From Isoetes taiwanensis (Eukaryota; Streptophyta; Lycopodiopsida; Isoetales; Isoetaceae): a DNA stretch of 64,000 nt. Of this stretch, positions 10,258 to 22,117 are shown in pieces (the first letter of the stretch is position 1; the number at the start of each line of letters is the position of its first letter). The stretch spans positions 1-64,000 of the forward strand of contig JAJEKV010000590.1 of assembly GCA_021234155.1 (NCBI GenBank), read 5' to 3'. The position numbers and the translations under genes are program-made. Below the pieces are notes generated by a model that had not been told where the DNA came from, ran no database searches, and worked only from the letters and a program-made list of their open reading frames with translations.

Positions 10258-10584
10258 ATTCAAATTTAGTTGATTTCAATAATTAAGAATATGCAAATAA
10301 TTCTTTACGAAATTACTCGGTTTTAAAAGATCAATTATGGAATCAACCAAGTTATATTGGCATTCGGTTTCCCTATTGTGTCTAGTACAAAGCTGGAAAA
10401 GCTTTCCTATGTTTCCACAATATGAAAAGTGATTGATTGATATGTTTTTTTGCCAAGTAAAAACCAATACCTTGTTTGAGATCGTGGAAGAAATCAAGAT
10501 AATACAATTGCTTATGGGCATTATCATAAGAAATGTAAAAAGTTTAAAAGCGATTAAATTGACACATTATACACAATTGTTACA

Positions 10585-10650
10585 TGGCTTTGCGGGACTT
10601 GAAGGAGACCTTGGTGTGTTGGGCGTGATAACCAACTACACCACAAAACC
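10585..10650 (-). pseudogene. tRNA-Val(AAC) pseudogene
   Basis: 66 nt; deletions in the T and anticodon arms. Confidence 0.65.
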
Positions 10651-10800
10651 ATATTGAGTAAAGACATTCTTCTACCTCAATTTGAGAATAGGCCAATGTG
10701 TTCAAGACAAAACCGGCAATTTCGGTACCATTATAAAGCCAAATTCGAGTTGCTCTCATGATATATGTCAAGAGTATTAGTTATTTTTTACTTATGCAAT

Positions 10801-10879
10801 GGTTTTTTGTGGTGTAGTTGGCTATCCGTCGAGTCTCACATCTTGAAGGTCTCGGTTCAAATCAAATGGGGCAAAACCA
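10801..10879 (+). pseudogene. tRNA-Val(CAC) pseudogene
   Basis: 79 nt; T insertions in the acceptor strand and extra bases before the 3' acceptor strand. Confidence 0.65.
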
Positions 10880-10984
10880 ATTCAAATTTAGTTGATTCAA
10901 TAATTAAGAATATGCAAATAATTCTTTATGAAATTACTTTCGGTTTTAAAAGATCAATTATGGAATCAACCAAGTTATATTGGC

Positions 10985-11985
10985 ATTCGGTTTGGAAAAA
11001 TTGGAAAATCTAGTGGAAAGGAGGAAAAAGAAATGTTTCTTTGAATGAAAAGTGATTGATTGAAATGTTTTTTTTGCCATCTTGAGTAAAACCAAAACCT
11101 TGTTTGAGATGGGAAAAGAAATCAAGATAATAAGGGCATATGGGTATTATCATCTAAATGTAAAAGTTTAAAAGGATTAAATTGACACATTATACACAAT
11201 TGTTACATGGCTTTTTGGAATGGAAGGAGACCTTAGGTGTGTTAGGCGGATTGATAACCAAAACACCACAAAACCATATTGAGTAAAGACATTCTTCTAC
11301 CTCAATTGGAGAATAGGCCAATGTGTTCAAGAAAAAGATCAATACAATTGATATATGAGGAAAATGGTATAGGCTGTTTTATTATCAATGGTTTTGTGGT
11401 GGGAAAAAAAGTTAAACGTCGAGAAAAACATCTTGAATTATACTCTCTTTCAAAAAGGAAAGACCAATTGTTAGGATGTGAAATTTACAAACAAAATCAT
11501 TTGGAAAAGTAATTCTTCTATCAAAGAAATTCTTCAAGACAATTAAGTTTAAAAGCGGAGGCTGCATATATTATATCAAGTTTCCCTAAGTTTTTGACTT
11601 GGCAATGGTTTTGTGGTGTATGAAAAAAATTGATAGGAAAAATCCTATGGAAAATATGTTTTCATTAAGGGAAAAATAAAAGAATATGCAATTAATTCTT
11701 TGATTTACTCGGTTTTAAAGGGAAAGGGAAAGAAATTGGCATTCCTTTTCCTATTGGGAAAATTACAAAAGAAATGGATCTTTCCAAATGGGAAGGTGAA
11801 TGATTGAAATGTTTAAAGGTGGTTTAAGAAAAAGGGATTAAAAATTGACATATATGGGCATTAAATAGGAAAATTGTTGGATTAAAAACATGGCTAATAG
11901 ACTTGAAAAAGACCTTGGTGGGATAGATAACCAAAAACAAAACCATAAAAGACATTCTTCTACCTCAATTGGAGAATAGGCCAAT
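10985..11985. repeat. Array units disrupted by GGAAA-type purine runs
   Basis: Pieces of one to two tRNA-Val units remain in the correct order. They include AAC remnants at about 11208-11275 and 11891-11944 and CAC 5' halves at 11390 and 11607. GGAAA/GGGAAA strings are inserted or substituted between them. No complete tRNA survives. Confidence 0.7.
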
Positions 11986-12078
11986 GTGTTCAAGAAAAAC
12001 ACAAAAAGTACCATTATTAAATTCGAGTTGCTCTCATGATATATGTGGTTTGTATTAGCTGTTGTTTTTTTATGCAAT

Positions 12079-12150
12079 GGTTTTGTGGTGTAGTTGGCTA
12101 TACGTCAGTCTTCTGCTTGAAGGTCTCATAGTTCAAAATGGGCAAAACCA
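12079..12150 (+). pseudogene. tRNA-Val pseudogene
   Basis: 72 nt; anticodon loop replaced (CTTCTGC), D-arm shortened. Confidence 0.65.
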
Positions 12151-12475
12151 ATTCAAATTTAGTTGATTCAATAATTAAGAATATGCAAATAATTCTTTTC
12201 CTGAAATTACTCGGTTTTAAAAGATCAATTATGGAATCAACCAAGTTATATTGGCATTCGGTTTCCCTATTATTGTCTAGTACAAAGCTGGAAAAGCTTT
12301 CCTATGTTTCCACAATATGAAAAGTGATTGATTGATATGTTTTCGCCAAGTAAAACCAATACCTTGTTTGAGATCGTGGAAGAAATCAAGATAATACAAT
12401 TGCTTATGGGCATTATCATAAGAAATGTAAAAGTTTAAAAGCGATTAAATTGACACATTATACACAATTGTTACA

Positions 12476-12549
12476 TGGCTTTTTGCGGACTTGAACCAGG
12501 AGACCTTGGTGTGTTAGGCGGATGTGATAACCAACTACACCACAAAACC
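12476..12549 (-). pseudogene. tRNA-Val(AAC) pseudogene
   Basis: 74 nt; variant-class changes in acceptor, T stem and anticodon stem; AAC readable. Confidence 0.7.
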
Positions 12550-12696
12550 ATATTGAGTAAAGACATTCTTCTACCTCAATTGGAGAATAGGCCAATGTGT
12601 TCAAGACAAAACCCGGCAATTCCGGTACCATTATCGCCAAATTGAGTTGCTCTCATGATATATGTCAAAGTATTGATTTTGTTTTACTTATGCAAT

Positions 12697-12771
12697 GGTT
12701 TTGTGGTGTAGTTGGCTATCATGTGAGTCTCACATACTAAAGGTCTCGGTTCAAAATCTGGGGTGAAACCA
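12697..12771 (+). pseudogene. tRNA-Val(CAC) pseudogene
   Basis: 75 nt; CAC loop readable, but the anticodon stem and T stem are weakened. Confidence 0.65.
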
Positions 12772-13176
12772 ATTTAAATTTAGTTGATTTGATAATTAAG
12801 AATATGCAAATAATTCTTTACGAAATTTAGTTTTAAAAGATCAATTATGGAATCAACCAAGTTATGCCCAAAATAATAAGAATATGCAAATAATTCTTTG
12901 AAATTACTCGATTTTTAAAAGATCAATTATGGAATCCAACCAAGTTATATTGGCATTCCAGTTTCCCTATTGTGTCTAGTACAAACTGGAAAAGCTTTCC
13001 TATGTTTCCACAATATGAAAAGTGATTGATTGATATGTTTTTGCGCCAAGTAAAAACCAATACCTTGTTTGAGATCGTGGAAGAAATCAAGATAATACAA
13101 TTGCTTATGAGCATTATCATAAGAAATGTAAAAATTTAAAAGCGATTAAATTGACACATTATACACAATTGTTACA

Positions 13177-13246
13177 TGGCTCCGGACTTGAACCGGAGAC
13201 CTCCAGTGTGTTAGACTGACGTGATAACCAACTACATCACAAAACC
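13177..13246 (-). pseudogene. tRNA-Val(AAC), acceptor deletion
   Basis: 70 nt; the anticodon arm is intact, but four bases of the 3' acceptor strand are missing. Confidence 0.75.
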
Positions 13247-13395
13247 ATATTGAGTAAAGACATTCTCCTACCTCAATTGGAGAATAGACCAATGTGTTGA
13301 AGACAAAACCCAGCAATTTCAGTACCATTATGCGCCAAATTCGAGTTGCTCTCATGGTATATGTCAAGAGTATTAGCTGTTTTTACTTTTGCAAT

Positions 13396-13469
13396 GGTTT
13401 TGTGGTGTAGTTGGCTATCACGTCAGTCTCACACACTGAAGGTCTCCAGTTCAAATCTGGGCAAAACCA
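13396..13469 (+). tRNA. tRNA-Val(CAC), consensus copy
   Basis: 74 nt, identical to 2846-2919, fully paired. It lies 34 bp before the Helitron A insertion point. Confidence 0.95.
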
Positions 13470-13879
13470 ATTCAAATTTAGTTGATTCAATAATAATTAA
13501 GAACTAGTAACGGTGCCCAGCGTTGCTGGGCATAAGTTGGAAACTTGCAAATGATGAAGCAACGATGACACCGAGGTGTTGTTCCAGCTATTGTAACCCT
13601 CCCTCTTTTCCTTCATGTTGGTGGTAGTGGATGTTGTGCCATTATTCCATCCAGACTTTAGAGTTTGCTTCTGTTGTCTCGCAAAGTCCCATGATAATAT
13701 GGTTGGTTTTGTTCTATGAATCCATTGGTTGGTTGTGTTTGAAACATGTATTGGCTTTGTATACGAATGTCATAAGGTTTACATGCGGCTAAGGATTAAT
13801 GTGGATACCATTCTATTACATTGTAGTGGCATGCTAAGCATAATGATCTTTTAGAATTCGAAGAACATTAGTTTCGTAT

Positions 13880-13925
13880 AGAAAATAAACTCCAGCATTG
13901 CTAGGGCTAAGTTGGGAACTTGTCA
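13880..13925 (-). repeat. Decayed second copy of the Helitron 3' terminal region
   Basis: This segment resembles the terminal hairpin and the following AAGTTGGGAACTTG stretch at 13510-13555, with the hairpin degraded. It suggests an older Helitron end inside element A. Confidence 0.5.
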
Positions 13926-16568
13926 ATGAACAAAGACTATTCATAATATACATGATACTGTTGGCCTAGATGTCAATGTTTTCCTCTTGTGCCCTAGGGT
14001 GCATTTAGCTCATGGTCTTTAATGTTGTGAGACGCTAGTCCTTTATATCAATTCCTTTAGTTTAGATTCATTTTGATTTCTTTCTTTTCCATTGTCTTTG
14101 AAGTCGGTCTCTTGGTCATTGCTAATTTGAAAAGCTTGAGTACACAACTATGATGGCAACATCGAACTTGTTGAATGCTTTTGAATTTAACTAATTGTAT
14201 TTAAAGGATTTGACCTTGATGCCCACCAAAGAGCTTGAAAGAAGTTCATAGTATTACAATGCTAATTGACTAACAAATTCCTAGAGATATCAACCATTAC
14301 TTGCTTGTTGTAGGTGAGTGCCAAGAATATGTTAAATTGTTCACATTGGGATGTTGGAACACCAAAGTCTAATTCCCTGCAGAAAATGAAAATGAATGTC
14401 AAGCCTCAAATATTATGGGCAGCAGCCTCAATGAGGAATGAGAAAACCTCACCTGAATGTCGTGATAACTATCTGTGCATATGGTCTGAGCATTAATTTC
14501 CTGTCTTACTTGCATCACTGACACACGCAATGCATGCAGGGCATAGAATTAAAGTGCCATATAGTGTTTGGGCTGCAATATAATACATTTTGCATGGATG
14601 GTTTCTGTTTCTATCTTCATGTATAACACGCTAAGCCTTAATCTTGTCGATCACGTTAAGTTCGTAGGTCTTTCTCTGTGATAATAATTGCAATACCTCT
14701 AGTACACAAACTTACGCTTGCGCTACATTGTTGCCCGACATTAGAGTCATTTGTTGCCCAGCGATATATCGTATCATGAACAATAGTACTTACAATACAA
14801 CAAAGCGATGTCGATTTCCACAACAAAAGCATGCATGCATTGTCTTAAACCTTAAAATCAAGCGGTAGCCTAACATTTGCCTTGCAAGCTTGTCTATGTA
14901 TTCACAAGCTTGAACCAAGGACACTTTCACGGCACTATTATGACACAAATACCCAGTTAGATGTCATAAAATTATTGACTTCTGAAAATTTGCAGCGATA
15001 AAGTGTTGGTGACCAGCACATACCCTCAAGTATGAATCATTGAAAATGCTCATAATATTTGAGAATCTAGCATCAAGCGAGAAAATATTATCGAGTGTCA
15101 AGCAAAAATGAATGGTTCGGGAAAAACAAAATAATGTAGAATTTAAATTAGATTAAAGTTTGTGCCTTGCCAAATTGTTTTTATCTACATAATACCATTG
15201 TACACCTTATCTAAAAGCATAGTTGAAGATTCACAATATCCCTTGCCCAATGCTTGCTTTTAATAATTGCGATGCCTTTGCAATAGATGCTTCAAAAATG
15301 CAAGACTAACTCAAATATACGGTGTTTTAGGATGGCTTGGCATAGCACAATCCACAATTCTTAGTGGGCGTTTGGTGAATTGAAGTAAAGGCATTGAAAA
15401 GTTATAGAAATCGATAAACAACAAATAGTTGCATGCCGAGGGGGATATTAGTGACTATTCATCGGAAAAGCAATCCAGGCTGCGCACATGCTGCAACCGA
15501 TATGAAAAATGCATGATAGCTCCTTCCCCACATTAATAAGCTAGAAATTTAGATTAAGTTCAATATACCTTCCCAACCTTTTGCAACAAAGCCATTGTTT
15601 CTATGCATGTAGGTACAATTTTCTAAAATGCCATGAATCTTCTGAAAATAGGAATAAAGAACTTCGGATAATGGCGAGAAGAACTTAGGAATTTTTTGTA
15701 CTTGTGGGTATCGCAGAAATATGCATCAATTGCATGCCATTATCGAACTTGGTAGCACATTTGCGAGGCCATGGCTGAGATAAATAAGCGATCATTCTAT
15801 CAATTAACGAGAAAATCAATAGAATACCTTGCTCAGTGAAGCCATTGGTTCTATGCATGCACTTCAATTTTTGCGCAATGGCATAAATCTTACGCAAATA
15901 GGAACAAAAAATTCAGACTTTTGTTATTTGAGGACAAAAGAGAAGCACTTTAGATTGAGCAAGAAAATAGCCCTTGAGGTTCTATCGGCCCCTCTGTTTT
16001 AACCTAGTGTTGAGCGCAAATAATCATAATAAATGTAAGCAATCAAGGTATATACAGAACACTTACCATTCGAAACAATCCTGCGGGATTCCCCTTGCAT
16101 TCAACCTCGATTTCAAACCCAAATGCTTGCCCACTTCTATCGGACAATATATAGAGGAGATAGAGTGCAAAGTAGAAAAAATCGAATTGTTTAGAGCTCC
16201 AACGGCTTGACCCAAGGTCCTTCTATTAGACCTTCAACCTGCCAAATGGAAAAATCGGGCAAACCCAAAATTCTCTATCCATGCTGATGCCGTATCTTTG
16301 CAAGCACTATAAATCTAAGAAATCAAAACCTCCATAAATATGTGCCTAAAAATATGATCCAAGAGGTGGCTATGAAGGAATTTATTACCTATTTTTTTGT
16401 CTTCGAATACACAAATGTCGACCATATTTTGTCTAATATGAGCAAAGCAAGCAGGGGAAAAATACAACGGTATGAAGCATCGAAGCACTTGCTGGACCTC
16501 TGATGTTGCAAAGCCACCATACTCCTCGTCTGCCCGGCAAACCGACCAAAAATTGCCTTCAAGATGCG

Positions 16569-16724
16569 AATCCTTCACATAAATTTCCAGAGATAAATTC
16601 TAGGCCGACCTAAAGCCATCGAATTCAACATGGCATGACAAATGCTAATCCTTCACATAAATTTCCAGAGATAAATTCTAGGCCGACCTAAAGCCATCGA
16701 ATTCAACATGGCATGACAAAAAAA
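16569..16724. repeat. 78-bp tandem duplication
   Basis: Two adjacent, almost identical 78-bp copies starting at 16569 and 16647, inside Helitron A. Confidence 0.9.
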
Positions 16725-16897
16725 CAGCCCATACCTGGAAAGGAGAGCAGGCCCAAACCCTTTTTTTTTTTTTGCTTTTTTTAAGCTAACTAAAAAGGCT
16801 TTTAACGTGACATCATCTACACCGTTGGATAGATTAATCCGGACCGCCCAATTTAGGGCGCGGTTCACTACTTACACCAAAACATTATAATATAAGA

Positions 16898-17315
16898 TAT
16901 GCAAATAATTCTTTCTGAAATTACTCAGTTTTAAAAGATCAATTATGGAATCCAACCAAGTTATATTGGCATTCCAGTTCCCTATTGTGTCTAGTACAAA
17001 CTGGAAAAGCTTTCCTATGTTTCTACAATATGAAAAGTGATTGATTGATATGTTTTTGCGCCAAGTAAAAACCAATACCTTGTTTGAGATCGTGGAAGAA
17101 ATCAAGATAATACAATTGCTTATGGGTATTATCATAAGAAATGTAAAAGTTTAAAAGCGATTAAATTGACACATTATACACAATTATTACATAGCTTTGC
17201 CCGGACTTGAACCGGAGAGCTTCAGTGTGTTAGACAGATGTGATAACCAACTACACCACAAAACCATATTGAATAAAGACATTGTTCTATCTCAATTGGA
17301 GAATAGGCCAATGTG
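16898..17315 (+). repeat. tRNA-Val array segment right of Helitron A
   Basis: Clean long spacer plus one AAC tRNA, in left-arm orientation. It is interrupted at about 17315 within the divergent spacer by unrelated sequence. Confidence 0.9.
17192..17265 (-). tRNA. tRNA-Val(AAC), mild decay
   Basis: 74 nt; anticodon AAC with one T-T mismatch in the stem; the last acceptor pair is changed to G-T. T arm intact. Confidence 0.7.
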
Positions 17316-17578
17316 TCATTAGAGGAAATTTGAGATCTCATGTTATCCCCATAAGAATGCTCCAATGGAATGGCTACCCTCTATTAACTGCAATTAATGC
17401 AGCACCAACAACTTCATTGCTGTTGTTTTTCCCCCATAACTTTTGATCCACTTGTCAAAATGTTGCGGCGTTTGTTGCATTAGATGCGGAATGAAAAGAT
17501 CTTTCCAATGATATATGGTTATGATGTATTTCAACATGGTCATATGCGTTAACCTTAAAAAATATGATTTTTTGCTTA
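17316..17578. other. Unassigned insertion, no gene seen
   Basis: About 260 bp, AT-rich, unlike the array. No open frame or terminus that I recognise; it ends where a plus-strand Helitron 5' terminus begins. Confidence 0.5.
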
Positions 17579-18955
17579 TCTTATATTATAATGTTATACC
17601 GTAATTCTTGGATCAAGCCCTAATTTGAATGGTTTAATCATTCGAGTGCATCGAGAAAAAACACCACACGAACCATGGCATGAGGTTTCCCTATCTCTTA
17701 AAGGAAAAACCAAAGTGTTCAAGGGGAAAGGAAGGGGAAATTCCTTTCCACAGGGCAAATGGCCATGGGAAATGGAAAAAAGTCAAAAGATTGATGGGGA
17801 TATGAAAAAAAATGGAATGTGGTGTAGGACCAATAAGAAAAAGGTGGAAAAATTACTTGAGGTAAAACCAAAAAATAAAGTGGTCAAAGGTAAGAGGAAA
17901 ATTCCTTATGGAAATTAAATAAAAGAAATAAAGTTTAAAAACCAATTATATTGGCATTAAACATTTGTTACAACAAAAAAAAAAGGGCATGGGAAGGGGA
18001 GAAAAAACACATTGATAAGTATGTTTTGTTGGTAAAAACCATATTGGAAAAGAGATTATGGAAAAAAGGTCTCCAAAATTATGACAAAATTAAAACCATA
18101 AGTAAATGTAAAACCAAAAGAAAAATTAAAGACATTATACAGGAAATATTTAAATCGGAAGGGAAAGAATTGAAAATGGAAAAGAGGGAAAAGGGAGAAC
18201 AATTGGGGGAAGGGAAGAAAAAAAAACAAAACCATATTGAGAAAAATTAATTAAAAATCTCATTTGAAGAAAGGCCAATAACAAAAAAAAGGTACCATTG
18301 GATAAATTGTTTTGTCTTAAACAATGGTTTTATGGTGTAGTTGGAGGGCATGGGGTCTCAAACCTGAGAGGAAAATCCAAAGAAAGTTCAAATGGAAAAA
18401 AGAAAAAAGGAAAAAAAGTTGATTCAATAATTAAAAATGCAAATAATCAGGAAAAATAAGAAAAAAAAAAAAAATCCATTAGGAAGGGAAAGGGAAATTA
18501 CTCGGGGTTCTAAGCGGTTTAAAAGAAGAAAACATCAAAAATGAAAACCAACCAATTGGGAAAAGAGGAAAAATTGGCAGGAAAAATTCGGTTCCCCTAT
18601 TGTGTCTAGTACAATTGGAAAAGCTTTTTCTATCTTTCCACAATATGAAAAGTGATTGATTGATATGTTTTCGTTAAGTAAAAAAAGGATTTTGAGATCT
18701 TAGAAATCAAAGATTGAAATACAATTGCTTATGGGCATTATCATAAGAAAAATGTAAAAGTTTTTGAGAAAAGTGATTAAATTGAAATTAAAGATAATAC
18801 AATTGGGAAAGGCTAAAGGTGAGGAAAAGGAGAATCAAAAATGTGCATGGAAAAAAAGAAAAAATTAAATTGACACATTATCGGAAAAAAAGAGAATTGG
18901 AAATGGGGAAAAAAAAAAAAAATGGGAACTAAAAAAAAGGGGTGTGTTAGGGCTT
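17579..18955 (+). mobile_element. Plus-strand Helitron 5' terminus followed by purine-rich sequence
   Basis: A|TCTTATATTATAATGTTATA at 17579 matches the 5' end of the minus-strand Helitrons. It is followed by the subterminal GGATCAAGCCCTAATTTGAATGG stretch that they also carry. From about 17690 the sequence becomes GGAAA-rich with scattered pieces of the tRNA unit in correct order (for example 17934-17975 and 18326-18400). No 3' hairpin was found, so the right boundary is only approximate. Confidence 0.55.
18326..18400 (+). pseudogene. tRNA-Val remnant in purine-rich sequence
   Basis: GGTTTTATGGTGTAGTTGG, the 5' half of the tRNA, is recognisable; the remainder is rewritten with purines. Confidence 0.5.
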
Positions 18956-19240
18956 TAATGGACTAGAGAAACCACAAAACCATATTGAGTAAGCCCAAAA
19001 CATTCTCAATCTCAATTGAACAGCTGAAACCATTACTAGATAGAAAAAACCCAGCAATTTCAGTACCATTATGCGCCAAATTCGAGTTGCTCTCATGGTA
19101 TATGTCAAGAGTATTAGCTGTTTTTACTTTTGCAATGGTTTTGTGGTGTAGTTGGCTATCACGTCAATCTCACACAAAAAGGTCTCAGTTCAAATAGGCA
19201 AAACCAATTCAAATTTAGTTGATTCAATAATAATTAAGAA
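18956..19240 (+). repeat. tRNA-Val array segment left of Helitron B
   Basis: Divergent spacer and CAC tRNA of one unit. It shares the rare CATGGTATATG variant with the unit left of Helitron A (about 13353-13363). Confidence 0.85.
19137..19206 (+). pseudogene. tRNA-Val(CAC) pseudogene
   Basis: 70 nt; the 3' side of the anticodon stem reads as an A-run and the T stem is short. Confidence 0.7.
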
Positions 19241-22117
19241 CTAGTAACGGTGCCCAGCGTTGCTGGGCATATTTTGGGAACCTATAAATGTTGGGAACTT
19301 GTCTATTTGCGTAGAACAACTTCTGGGCCAAACAATGACAAAACAATGAAAAAAAGTACATTGCAAAACAATGGGAACTATACCCACATTCATATGGCAG
19401 AACATTAAAGTACCAGAACAACAATTACCATGTCATAACTTATAACACAACAATTAACATGTCACAACTTATGCATGCAAGCTTCCCAAGAAGTTGCAAA
19501 CCCTACTAATTGTTGCTTCTTTAATATGTATGCAAGCTTCCCAAGAAGTTGCACCCTATTAATTGTTGCTTCTCTGTAACATGTTGATTCATGCTGCTTT
19601 AATGACTCTAGTTTGCCTTCTTTCATATGCACTTGTTCTGCTATTAGGCATTGGTTTTCTAGCTGGAGTTGAGGTTAAAACAGTGAAGTGATTGTAGGTC
19701 AGCAAAGCCAATGAAATGAATTTCTTCTTTTATAAACCACTGTTCATTGTAGAAATCGAGGGCCTTTTAAGGTAATTATTTTATATTGTAATTGTAAGAC
19801 CTCATGTGAAAATAAAAAATGAAATATATTTGGGTCAAAATCTAGACTCCAGTCACATGGCAAATTTACTTACGTTGTAAAGGGACATGAAATAAGTTGA
19901 TGGGAACACGTGCAAGAAGGTAAGCAAAAACACAATCATTGTAACTTTGGTGAGCCCATTAACATCACCGCTGCACAAACCCTTAATATTCTTCATGAAT
20001 GTTGTCTCGTCCATCACAACACCATGAGAGGATTTTCTTCTGTTTGAAGCCAGAAAGCTTGTTTCAAGCACATCATTCTTCTGAGCTATCTCGCTTGGCA
20101 GCAGAAAACATTGACTATCAGTTAGAATCTAACTTCTAACTAAAAGGTGACATATCATATTTGTAAACTTGAAAGACTTGAGTCATAGAACAATGAATCT
20201 CACATGCCCTAAATCACCTAATTTTCTAGCATCCAAGGAAAAGAGCTTCGGAACATCGTTTCATCAACTTTGCCCGACTCAAACATCTTCTTATTCGATG
20301 CGAGTATTTCTTTACCAGCAGACACAAAAGTCCACCACGATACTTCTCGGTGCTTCATCACCACTATTCTTTGTAAAGAACAAATATGTTGGTCCAAACC
20401 TGTGAAATAGAACATTTGTCGATTATATGATTATTCCTGTGTGGTAGAAAAGTAAACTTTTGGTGAAATTAGACCTGAACACTATCGACATGCAACGCCG
20501 CCATGCGAGGATAGAAGAGCCACCAATATTAACTTCGCATACTCTTTAAACATGGAAACGACCAATTCTTTGCAAAAGGACATTTCCAAGCATATGAAAA
20601 AAATCTTGGATATTCTCTGGACCTTTTAAGATGTCCATTTTTACTGCCAATCAGACAAACACACTATGTGAGGATAAGCACACCTCATCATATCTTCTTA
20701 CAACAGAAAAATTATTGAAGATAAACAATAAACACCTAAATACAGTGCAACCACCGACAAATCTCCTTAGTGTAACTTTATTTTACAATCACTGTAGAAA
20801 CAAAAACAATAAACACCTAAATACTGTGCAACCACCGCAATTTAGCAGCTATCGAAGCAGAAAATGAAGGGGCTAGCTTGTCATTTGTGGTCTTTGTAAG
20901 TGTGTCTAACATAGAAACCATCCAGCAACATCTATCCATCCACTCATCGTGCTATACAAAGCTTTCATCTACAAATCCAAGTCAACATCAGTAAAGTAGT
21001 TAAAAACGTTTGTCAGCTTTTAGATCAATAAGGTAACTGCCAGCAAAATACAATAAAAAGCACAAAACATCTGGCCATGGTCATGGGTAGCAAGATCAGA
21101 GACCTTTTTCACGTCATTGGGTGCTAGAACAAATTGCGGAACTTTATATCGAACAATTAGGAATCACAAAGATGCATTGAATTTACGGAATAAAAGACTT
21201 CATGCAAAAAAGAAAAGAATGAAAATATGGAAAGTATATATGAATCTTTGGATCTGTGATAAGCCAGGGTCGGCCAGAATTCTTACCTATGGTGTCGTTT
21301 CTACCTGCTGGAATGCTAGAGGCAGATTTGGTGCAGACAAAGCCATGGAGTGTGAAGGGAAGGCAGCATTGGATCTTAAATTGAACATGCATATACTCAA
21401 GATCATAGTCGTAGCTATAGCCATAGCCATAAGAATTCCGCCATAGCCAGCAAGCAACCATTGCTCTCCTAAAAACATCCATGAAAGAGTGCAATTTCGA
21501 GATAAAATGCCAACTTGCTACAATCCAAGTATAATGGATGTTGCTCCAGTCCAATTGCCCCAGAGTTTTCACATGCTGTCCCGGATTTTCCACTGCCCTG
21601 TATTTTTGTTGAACGCAGTAGAACCCAGCTTCATGCGGAACCTAGCTTAGTAGAACCCATCTACAAATTTTTTGGCTTGAGTTCGCACAACATCATAGCC
21701 CACGCACCGATCCGGACCATTTATACGCAACTATACATCTACACCAAAGAGGCCAATTACTGCCTTGTCATAAAGAACGCCGGACTCCATGCGCCGAACC
21801 CTAACCGTCCCTCGAAAAATTCTACAATGATGATTATTAACATGCTAATATCTAGAAAGCCTACGCCATGTCTCTCAAAATCAATGGGACCGACAGGAGC
21901 CCAGTTCCAAAATCCATAAATCAAAAGCCAAACAAAGATCTCGAACTGTTGTTTACTGCGGCAGGCAGTTCTCCAGATGGTTGCCCATTGCTTTTTAGCC
22001 ATCGACCGCCATAGCCTTAAACTCAACCACATCGAATCTCGACTATAGAATTAGTGATCAAATCTCAGCCGTTGGATCTAGGGCGTGGTCCATTACTTGC
22101 ACTAAAACATTATAATA
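19241..22117 (-). mobile_element. Helitron B, non-autonomous
   Basis: The 3' end (minus strand) at 19241 has the same hairpin and CTAG|T as element A, inserted at the same unit position (TTAAGAA|). The 5' end stops at 22117 with TATTATAATG; its first five bases (TCTTA) are separated from it by element C. The interior holds short minus-strand open frames (19853-20071, 20218-20415, 21183-21593) that may be captured host exons but are not recognised. A 30-bp repeat occurs at about 20725 and 20808. No Rep or helicase. Confidence 0.85.

Larger units (their letters stand above)
1..13503 (+). repeat. Left arm of tRNA-Val tandem array (about 22 units)
   Basis: About 22 head-to-tail copies of a unit of roughly 0.6 kb (for example tRNA starts at 1501, 2059 and 2649). 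Each unit reads, left to right: tRNA-Val(AAC) on the minus strand, a divergent spacer of about 147 bp, tRNA-Val(CAC) on the plus strand, then a 3'-to-3' spacer of about 340 bp. The long spacer has short open frames on both strands but no recognisable protein. Clean units (about 0.85-2.6 kb, 4.7-7.1 kb, 12.9-13.5 kb) alternate with a variant class changed mainly at CG and CAG/CTG positions. Units at 10.98-11.98 kb are broken up by GGAAA-type purine runs. A stub at 12849-12900 joins two partial units. The array is cut at 13503 by Helitron A. Confidence 0.95.
13504..16897 (-). mobile_element. Helitron A, non-autonomous
   Basis: On the minus strand it begins A|TCTTATATTATAATG at 16897 and ends with a hairpin (TGCCCAGC-AAC-GCTGGGCA) followed by CCGTTA and CTAG|T at 13504. 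Removing it rejoins the array sequence TTAAGAA|TATGCAAAT exactly, so the empty site is known. The 3.4-kb interior has only short open frames and no Rep/helicase, so it would need helper proteins. It contains an 80-bp imperfect direct repeat (about 15570-15662 and 15825-15910), a 78-bp tandem duplication and a second decayed 3' terminus. Possible captured host fragments at 14314-14496, 15685-15897 and 16315-16578 were not recognised. Confidence 0.92.

Noticed and set aside
1-13503. CRISPR array
   Set aside because: The repeats are long, carry tRNA structure and have no short repeat-spacer pattern; the DNA is eukaryotic.
21183-21593. 136-codon minus-strand frame as a gene
   Set aside because: Contains low-complexity GYGYSYDYD, overlaps a plus-strand frame of similar length, and has no recognisable domain.
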